Assembly: GCA_937902275.1 (NCBI GenBank)
Contig: CALFNW010000081.1
Coordinates: 1-8,935 of the forward strand
Direction of reading: 5' to 3'
DNA length: 8,935 nt
From: UBA4717 sp002404395
Lineage (GTDB): Bacteria; Bacillota; Clostridia; Oscillospirales; CAG-272
The notes beneath the pieces were generated by a model, which made no database searches, was not told where the DNA came from, and saw only the letters and a program-made list of their open reading frames with translations. The translations under genes and the position numbers were made by a program. Below are positions 4,519 to 8,935 of the stretch, piece by piece. Each line of letters starts with the position of its first letter. The stretch's first letter is position 1.

Positions 4519-5622
4519 ATGAAAAGTAAAAAAGCATTTAAGATTATTGATCTTGCACTGCTCGTTGCTCTTTTCGCGGCGGTCATTTTGATTGACCGCG
4601 TGCTTCCGTCATACGATGTTAAGGCAAAGGTGCTTCAGAAAGGCGCGGTATTTGCGCTTGTGGCAGTTTCGATGAATATGCTCAACGGCTTTACCGGACT
4701 GTTTTCACTCGGCCAGGCGGGATTTATGCTGCTTGGCGCATACACATATGCGATCTTTACGATTCCGGTTGCAGACCGCGTATCGGTGTATAAATATTAT
4801 ACCACTACGGCTGCCGATGGAACGGTGCAGGGCGGTCTCGTGCAGTTTGCGCTTCCGATCGCGGTATCCATACTGCTTGCGGGACTTGTTGCCGCAATAT
4901 TTGCTTTCATTATCGGTCTGCCGGTGCTCAGACTTAAAAGCGACTATCTTGCAATAGCTACGCTCGGATTTGCGGAGATACTCCGCGCCCTCTGTCAGTG
5001 GAAGGGACTCGGCGTGCTTACCAACGGTTCTAACCAGCTCAGAAAATATCCTTACTTCACTAATATTACCGCATACTTTGCGGTTGCCGCCATATGCATT
5101 GCCGTTATCGGGCTTTTGATCCGCTCTACCTACGGCAGAGCTTTCAAGGCGATCCGCGATGATGAGGTCGCGGCTGAAGCTATGGGTATCAATCTTACCA
5201 AGCATAAAATGATCTCGTTTGTAACCAGCTCATTTTTTGCCGGGATCGGCGGCGCATTGTTTGCAATGTATCAGAATACGATCCAGGCGAAGCCCTTTAC
5301 AACGACTTTGACTTATGAAATACTGCTTATCGTCGTTATCGGCGGTATCGGAAGCCTCAGCGGTTCGGTGCTTGCAAGCTTTCTCTATATTGCCTGCTCC
5401 GAATGGTGGCTCAGATTTCTGGATACCGAGGGAGTCATTCCCGGCGTGACCAGAAACGGTTTCAGACTTGTGGTGTTCTCGGCGGTAATAATGATAATAG
5501 TTTTGTTCTTCCGCCGCGGAATAATGGGTACAAACGAGCTTTCCTCCGAAAGAATTTACTGCTTTTTCAAAAGGCTGTTTGCCAAGAAAAAGAGCGGCAG
5601 TGCGACAGGGGAGGATAAATAA
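4519..5622 (+). CDS. livM: Branched-chain amino acid ABC transporter permease LivM
   Basis: Second membrane subunit of the importer. The start ATG at 4519 follows AAGGAGGG with 6-7 bases of spacing, 11 bases after the livH stop. The 367-residue protein has an N-terminal membrane helix (about 11-27), the LivM signature NGFTGLFSLGQAGFMLLGAY at 56-75, and further hydrophobic segments. The coupling loop AFKAIRDDEVAAEAMGIN lies at about 208-225, and VIGGIGSLSGSVLASFLY follows near 275-292. An outward loop of about 28 residues (about 83-110, containing VYKYYTTTAADG) separates early segments. The C-terminus is strongly basic (KRLFAKKKSG), consistent with the cytoplasmic side. The gene's TAA directly abuts the livG ATG, indicating translational coupling. 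Confidence 0.92.
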   Translation: MKSKKAFKIIDLALLVALFAAVILIDRVLPSYDVKAKVLQKGAVFALVAVSMNMLNGFTGLFSLGQAGFMLLGAYTYAIFTIPVADRVSVYKYYTTTAADGTVQGGLVQFALPIAVSILLAGLVAAIFAFIIGLPVLRLKSDYLAIATLGFAEILRALCQWKGLGVLTNGSNQLRKYPYFTNITAYFAVAAICIAVIGLLIRSTYGRAFKAIRDDEVAAEAMGINLTKHKMISFVTSSFFAGIGGALFAMYQNTIQAKPFTTTLTYEILLIVVIGGIGSLSGSVLASFLYIACSEWWLRFLDTEGVIPGVTRNGFRLVVFSAVIMIIVLFFRRGIMGTNELSSERIYCFFKRLFAKKKSGSATGEDK

Positions 5623-6465
5623 ATGAGCGAGAATGTACTGAGACTTGAAAATATAACCATGCAGTTCGGCGGAGTTGTGGCGGTAAACGATCTTTCGCTT
5701 GAGGTAAACAAGGGCGAGATCGTATCGCTTATCGGACCCAACGGAGCCGGAAAAACGACCGTATTTAATGTCGTCACAGGCGTGTACGAGCCGACTAACG
5801 GCGCGGTATACTACGACGGCAAAGCGATAATATCCAATCGCCCGCGCGGCAAAATGAAAAAGCTTTACGCCGGAACGAACGACGGCAAATTCACCGAGGT
5901 GATCTCCAAAACCCCGGACAAGATCACCGAGCTCGGCGTAGCGAGGACTTTCCAGAATATCAGACTTTTCAAGTCTATGACGGTGTTTGAAAATGTGCTT
6001 GTGGCTATGCATATGAGGCGTAAGAGCAATCTGTTCACGGCTACGTTTATGCTCAACCACAAGGAAGAAAAGGCAATGCGCAAGGCGGCGGAGGAGCTGC
6101 TTGCCGATGTCGGATTGCTTGATGTGAAAGACGAGCTTGCGGTGTCGCTTCCTTACGGAAAGCAGCGTTATCTTGAGATCGCGCGCGCGCTTGCTACCAA
6201 ACCGTCGCTTTTGCTGCTTGATGAACCGGCTGCCGGCATGAACCCGCAGGAGACTATGGAGCTTACCGAGTTTATCAATCAGGTGCGCAAAAATTTCGGC
6301 GTTACCATACTTATGATCGAGCATCATATGAATCTGGTCATGGATATTTCGGACCGGATCTATGTTATCGACTTCGGAAAAATGATCGCTTCCGGTACTC
6401 CGGCAGAGGTTCAGAAGAACCAAAAGGTCATCGATGCATACCTGGGGGTGGCGGAAAATGAGTAA
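5623..6465 (+). CDS. livG: Branched-chain amino acid ABC transporter ATP-binding protein LivG
   Basis: Cytoplasmic ATPase subunit that powers import together with LivF. The start ATG at 5623 directly follows the livM stop, with GGGGAGG at 5608-5614. The 280-residue protein shows Walker A GPNGAGKTT (38-46), Q-loop Gln111 in ARTFQN, a signature of the LivG type, LPYGKQRYLEIARAL (176-190, replacing LSGGQ), Walker B LLLLDEP (196-202), and H-loop His234 in MIEHHM. The C-terminal DAYLG motif is typical of LivG. Compared with E. coli LivG, the stretch between Walker A and the Q-loop is about 24 residues longer, with a Lys/Gly/Thr-rich insert at about 70-97. The gene overlaps livF by 8 bases. Confidence 0.94.
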   Translation: MSENVLRLENITMQFGGVVAVNDLSLEVNKGEIVSLIGPNGAGKTTVFNVVTGVYEPTNGAVYYDGKAIISNRPRGKMKKLYAGTNDGKFTEVISKTPDKITELGVARTFQNIRLFKSMTVFENVLVAMHMRRKSNLFTATFMLNHKEEKAMRKAAEELLADVGLLDVKDELAVSLPYGKQRYLEIARALATKPSLLLLDEPAAGMNPQETMELTEFINQVRKNFGVTILMIEHHMNLVMDISDRIYVIDFGKMIASGTPAEVQKNQKVIDAYLGVAENE

Positions 6466-7174
6466 TTTGCTTGAAATCAGAAACCTTGTAGTATCTTACG
6501 GCGGGATCGAAGCGGTGAAAAATATATCGCTTGACGTCCCTGAGGGAGAAATAGTTACGCTTATCGGTGCGAACGGCGCCGGAAAGAGCACAACGCTTAA
6601 AACGATCGCCGGTCTTATCAGACCGAAAAATGCCTCGATAAAATATAAGGGTACTGAGCTTGTCGGAAAATCGCCCGACGCGATCGTTAAGCAGGGTATT
6701 ACGCTGGTGCCTGAGGGACGCCGCGTTTTCCCCAATCTTACGGTCAAGGAAAACCTTCGCATAGGCGCATATCTGAGGCATGACAATCTTGAATCCGATA
6801 TTGAATATGTATACGGACTTTTTCCGAGGCTCAAGGAGCGTGAGTGGCAGTTCGCCGGTACGCTTTCGGGCGGTGAGCAGCAAATGCTCGCGGTCGGAAG
6901 AGCGCTGATGAGCCGTCCGTCGCTTATCATGATGGACGAGCCGTCGCTCGGCTTGGCTCCGCTTATCGTCAAGAGCATTTTTGAGATAATAAAGACGATA
7001 AACAAGCAGGGAATAACCGTATTGCTTATTGAGCAGAATGCAAATATGGCGCTTCAGGTGGCAGATACCGCATATGTGCTTGAGACCGGAGATATTACGA
7101 TGACCGGTACCGGCGCGGAATTGCTTGCCGATGAACGCATAAAGGAAGCATATCTCGGTAAGAGCAAAGAGTAA
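6458..7174 (+). CDS. livF: Branched-chain amino acid ABC transporter ATP-binding protein LivF
   Basis: Second ATPase subunit. The start is ATG at 6458, overlapping the end of livG (ATGAGTAA arrangement) and preceded by GGGGGTGG at 6444-6451; an in-frame ATG at 6434 lies deeper in livG with no ribosome site. The 238-residue protein has Walker A GANGAGKST (37-45) and the LivF-type VPEGRRVFPNLTV segment (84-96), with Glu86 at the usual Q-loop glutamine position. It also has signature LSGGEQQ (136-142), Walker B LIMMDEP (156-162), and LLIEQN (189-194), with Gln193 where most ABC ATPases have the H-loop histidine. These two substitutions are a family trait of LivF rather than damage. The C-terminal KEAYLG motif matches the family. 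It is the last liv gene; two hairpins follow before asnS. Confidence 0.94.
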   Translation: MSNLLEIRNLVVSYGGIEAVKNISLDVPEGEIVTLIGANGAGKSTTLKTIAGLIRPKNASIKYKGTELVGKSPDAIVKQGITLVPEGRRVFPNLTVKENLRIGAYLRHDNLESDIEYVYGLFPRLKEREWQFAGTLSGGEQQMLAVGRALMSRPSLIMMDEPSLGLAPLIVKSIFEIIKTINKQGITVLLIEQNANMALQVADTAYVLETGDITMTGTGAELLADERIKEAYLGKSKE

Positions 7175-7175
7175 T

Positions 7176-7196
7176 GCTTGCATGATTTCAGCAAGC
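7176..7196 (+). repeat. Small hairpin directly after livF
   Basis: GCTTGC (7176-7181), a 9-nt loop, GCAAGC (7191-7196) starts one base after the livF stop. It is a modest 6-bp stem with no T-tract, forming a pair with the stronger hairpin at 7205-7229. Confidence 0.4.
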
Positions 7197-7204
7197 GTGA
7201 GCTG

Positions 7205-7231
7205 CACGGCAGTGAACAGCACTGCCGTGTT
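7205..7231 (+). terminator. Hairpin in the livF-asnS gap, weak terminator or processing site
   Basis: CACGGCAGTG (7205-7214), loop AACAG, CACTGCCGTG (7220-7229) is a perfect 10-bp stem. It is followed only by TTATACACC, so the T-tract is poor and read-through into asnS is likely. With the hairpin at 7176-7196 it marks the liv-asnS border. I found no clear promoter between it and asnS, which suggests asnS is at least partly transcribed from the liv promoter. Confidence 0.5.
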
Positions 7232-7251
7232 ATACACCCGGCAAGTCAGAA

Positions 7252-7274
7252 AGGAGGACCTTCGCCAGAAGGTC
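7252..7274 (+). promoter_or_regulatory. asnS Shine-Dalgarno followed by a hairpin inside the SD-start spacer
   Basis: AGGAGG (7252-7257) is a strong ribosome site, but the asnS ATG lies 26 bases after it at 7284. The interval contains a perfect stem, GACCTTC (7257-7263) with GAAGGTC (7268-7274), closed by the GCCA loop. Folding leaves a 9-base stretch (7275-7283) between stem and ATG, restoring a normal distance. No ATG, GTG or TTG lies in frame between the SD and 7284. A hairpin bridging a long SD-AUG gap is established for phage T4 gene 38. Confidence 0.55.
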
Positions 7275-7283
7275 AGTCGCAAA

Positions 7284-8678
7284 ATGAAAAGAGAGCTTAT
7301 TAAAAACATCTACGGCAGTCTTAACGACTACTCCGGAAAAAAAATCGTTTTGGGAGGTTGGGCGCGCAGCGTCAGAGACAGTAAGGCGTTTGGCTTTATC
7401 GACCTTAATGACGGCAGCTGCTTCAAGTGCGCTCAGGTGGTCTTTGAGCGCGAGAAGCTTGAAAACTACGATGAGATTGCAAAGCTTAATGTAGGCTCGG
7501 CTGTGGTGGTCACGGGAATCGTTGTTATCACGCCCGAGATGAAGCAGCCTTTTGAGATCAAGGCGGAGCGTATAGATGTAGAAGGTCTTTCGACCCCGGA
7601 TTATCCGCTTCAGAAAAAACGTCACACGGTTGAATATCTCAGAGAGCAGGCATATCTGCGCCCGAGGACGAATCTGTTCTCGGCGGTGTTCCGTGTGCGC
7701 AGCGAGGCGGCGTTTGCGATCCATAAGTTCTTCCATGACAGAGGCTTTGTATATGTTCACACTCCGTTGATAACCGGTTCGGACTGCGAGGGCGCGGGCG
7801 AGATGTTCAGAGTTACCACGCTTGACCTTAACAATGTTCCGAAAACCGATGACGGAAAGGTTGATTTTTCAAAGGACTTTTTCGGAAAGAGCGCAAATCT
7901 CACGGTGTCGGGGCAGCTTGAAGGCGAGACCTATGCAATGGCATTCGGTAATATTTACACCTTCGGTCCGACTTTCCGTGCCGAAAACTCCAATACCGCG
8001 CGCCATGCGGCGGAATTCTGGATGATCGAACCCGAGATCGCGTTTGCCGATCTTAACGACAATATGCAGCTTGCGTGGGACATGATAACCTATATCATTC
8101 GCCATGTGCTTGAGAATTGCGCGCAGGAGCTTGAATTTTTCAACAGTTTTGTTGACAAGACTCTGCTTGAGAGACTTAATGCGCTTGCAAACAGCGACTA
8201 TGAGAAGGTGACTTACACCGAGGCGATAGAGCTGCTCAAAAAGAGCGGGGCAGAGTTCAAATACCCGGTTGATTGGGGTTGCGACCTTCAGACCGAACAC
8301 GAGCGCTATCTGACCGAGCAGATCTACAAGAAGCCGGTATTTGTAATTGACTATCCCAAGGAGATCAAGTCGTTCTATATGCGCCTCAACGATGATAACA
8401 AGACGGTTGCGGCGATGGATCTGCTTGTGCCGGGCGTCGGTGAGATAATCGGAGGAAGTCAGAGAGAAGAACGGCTTGGCGTGCTTAAGGCAAGAATGGA
8501 CGAGCTCGGATTGAAAGAAGAGGATTATTGGTGGTACGTGAACCTGAGACGTTTCGGAGGTACCAAGCACGCCGGATACGGACTCGGATTTGAACGTATC
8601 ATAATGTATCTGACCGGCGTATCGAATATACGCGATGTAATCCCATATCCCCGCACGGTCGGAAATGCCGAGTATTGA
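7284..8678 (+). CDS. asnS: Asparaginyl-tRNA synthetase
   Basis: Class IIb aminoacyl-tRNA synthetase that activates Asn with ATP and charges tRNA-Asn in the cytoplasm. The start ATG at 7284 gives 464 residues, close to the usual bacterial length, and MKRELIKNIY matches the normal family N-terminus; in-frame starts further upstream cross the hairpins. The N-terminal OB-fold anticodon-binding domain spans about residues 1-105 (WARSVRDSKAFGFIDLNDGS). Motif 1 lies in the 143-176 region, including VHTPLITGSDCEGAGEMF. The AsnRS-specific insertion follows at about 178-205. Motif 2 is FRAENSNTARHAAEFW, starting at Phe231 with Arg232. Motif 3 is GYGLGFERIIMYLTG at 431-445 with Arg438, ending in NIRDVIPYPRT. 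The motif 2 and C-terminal sequences favour AsnRS over AspRS. A strong terminator follows at 8757-8798. It lies after livF in the same orientation with no clear promoter of its own. Confidence 0.95.
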   Translation: MKRELIKNIYGSLNDYSGKKIVLGGWARSVRDSKAFGFIDLNDGSCFKCAQVVFEREKLENYDEIAKLNVGSAVVVTGIVVITPEMKQPFEIKAERIDVEGLSTPDYPLQKKRHTVEYLREQAYLRPRTNLFSAVFRVRSEAAFAIHKFFHDRGFVYVHTPLITGSDCEGAGEMFRVTTLDLNNVPKTDDGKVDFSKDFFGKSANLTVSGQLEGETYAMAFGNIYTFGPTFRAENSNTARHAAEFWMIEPEIAFADLNDNMQLAWDMITYIIRHVLENCAQELEFFNSFVDKTLLERLNALANSDYEKVTYTEAIELLKKSGAEFKYPVDWGCDLQTEHERYLTEQIYKKPVFVIDYPKEIKSFYMRLNDDNKTVAAMDLLVPGVGEIIGGSQREERLGVLKARMDELGLKEEDYWWYVNLRRFGGTKHAGYGLGFERIIMYLTGVSNIRDVIPYPRTVGNAEY

Positions 8679-8685
8679 TCAAAAA

Positions 8686-8770
8686 GCGGTGCTGTCAGAA
8701 AAACGATGTTTTCAGCGGTAAAACGGCGGTGCTTTGCCGCTGAGACAATGTTTACGGCGGTGTAAAAAAC
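8686..8770 (+). repeat. Imperfect tandem duplication of about 40 bp leading into the asnS terminator
   Basis: GCGGTGCT recurs at 8686 and 8726. Each copy is followed by a similar order of elements: an A-rich stretch, ATGTTT, then GCGGT and a run of A (GCGGTAAAAC at 8715, GCGGTGTAAAA at 8757). The second copy's end forms the left arm of the terminator stem. It looks like a decayed local duplication of terminator-associated sequence; I see no coding content here. Confidence 0.4.
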
Positions 8771-8798
8771 TCATCTTGAGTTTTTTACACCGCTTTTT
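8757..8798 (+). terminator. Strong intrinsic terminator after asnS
   Basis: The arms 8757-8773 and 8777-8793 are perfect 17-bp complements (GCGGTGTAAAAAACTCA on the left), closed by a TCT loop. The right arm is followed by TTTTTG at 8794-8799. It is 78 bases after the asnS stop. The lack of an A-run before the left arm makes it directional, acting on rightward transcription. Confidence 0.9.
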
Positions 8799-8935
8799 GT
8801 ATGCGTATTGCAGACTGACCGTCTGATTTTGTAACCTGCCCGAAAGATATTCATTTTGGCAAAATTGTGTATTTCATTAAATTTTGTAGGTTTGTCAATG
8901 ATGTGTTACAAAAATCAGAAAACTTCGCCGTTGGA

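Noticed and set aside
5230..6423. Long antisense open frame of 397 codons opposite livM and livG
   Set aside because: Shadow of two well-supported genes; His- and Arg-rich low-sense translation and no ribosome binding site.
7175..7283. T-box leader for asnS
   Set aside because: No AGGGTGGNACCGCG-type T-box sequence or antiterminator is present, and the region is far too short.
8811..8935. Small hairpin CAGAC/GTCTG (8811-8825) and possible promoters near the right edge (for example TTGGCA at 8856, TTGTCA at 8892)
   Set aside because: The stem is 5 bp and neither -35-like hexamer has a good -10 at proper spacing; nothing here can be supported within the window.

Overview
The window reads as a piece of a Clostridia chromosome, probably a gut-type Oscillospirales or related lineage. 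This is inferred from Firmicutes-style AGGAGG ribosome binding sites, a lipoprotein-type solute-binding protein, clostridial DtxR and Crp/Fnr regulators, and the AsnS family seen here. Base composition is intermediate in genes and AT-rich between them. No mobile element, CRISPR array, rRNA or tRNA gene was seen.

Layout. Bases 2-331 hold the 3' end of an unrecognised gene, followed by a convergent hairpin terminator (361-386). On the minus strand lie a short DtxR/MntR-family metal-dependent regulator (831 to 457) and a Crp/Fnr-family regulator (1636 to 953), each with its own recognisable sigma-A-type promoter. A roughly 400-bp intergenic region (1637-2046) carries the divergent Crp/Fnr promoter, a possible dyad operator, a strong extended -10 promoter facing right, and a leader of about 210 nt that can form a terminator-like long-range hairpin.

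The rightward promoter drives a complete branched-chain amino acid ABC importer of the HAAT family: livJ (binding lipoprotein), livH and livM (permeases), livG and livF (ATPases). livH-livM-livG-livF are tightly packed (11 nt gap, abutting, 8 nt overlap). A 382-nt non-coding and highly structured gap separates livJ from livH. It is suited to uncoupling the abundant binding protein from the membrane components. livJ is captured at the cell surface as a lipoprotein, passes substrate to LivHM, and LivGF power import.

Downstream of livF come two hairpins and then asnS (asparaginyl-tRNA synthetase, 7284-8678), whose Shine-Dalgarno is separated from the ATG by a perfect hairpin. A strong intrinsic terminator (8757-8798) ends this block. 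Bases 8799-8935 are AT-rich and hold no gene I can support; they are probably the upstream flank of the next locus.

The genes themselves are ordinary. The parts worth a second look are the non-coding ones: the livJ leader, the livJ-livH structured gap, a pair of compensatorily changed hairpins placed just before livJ and livH, a perfect 18-bp palindrome in the dtxR-type leader, and the SD-hairpin-ATG arrangement of asnS.
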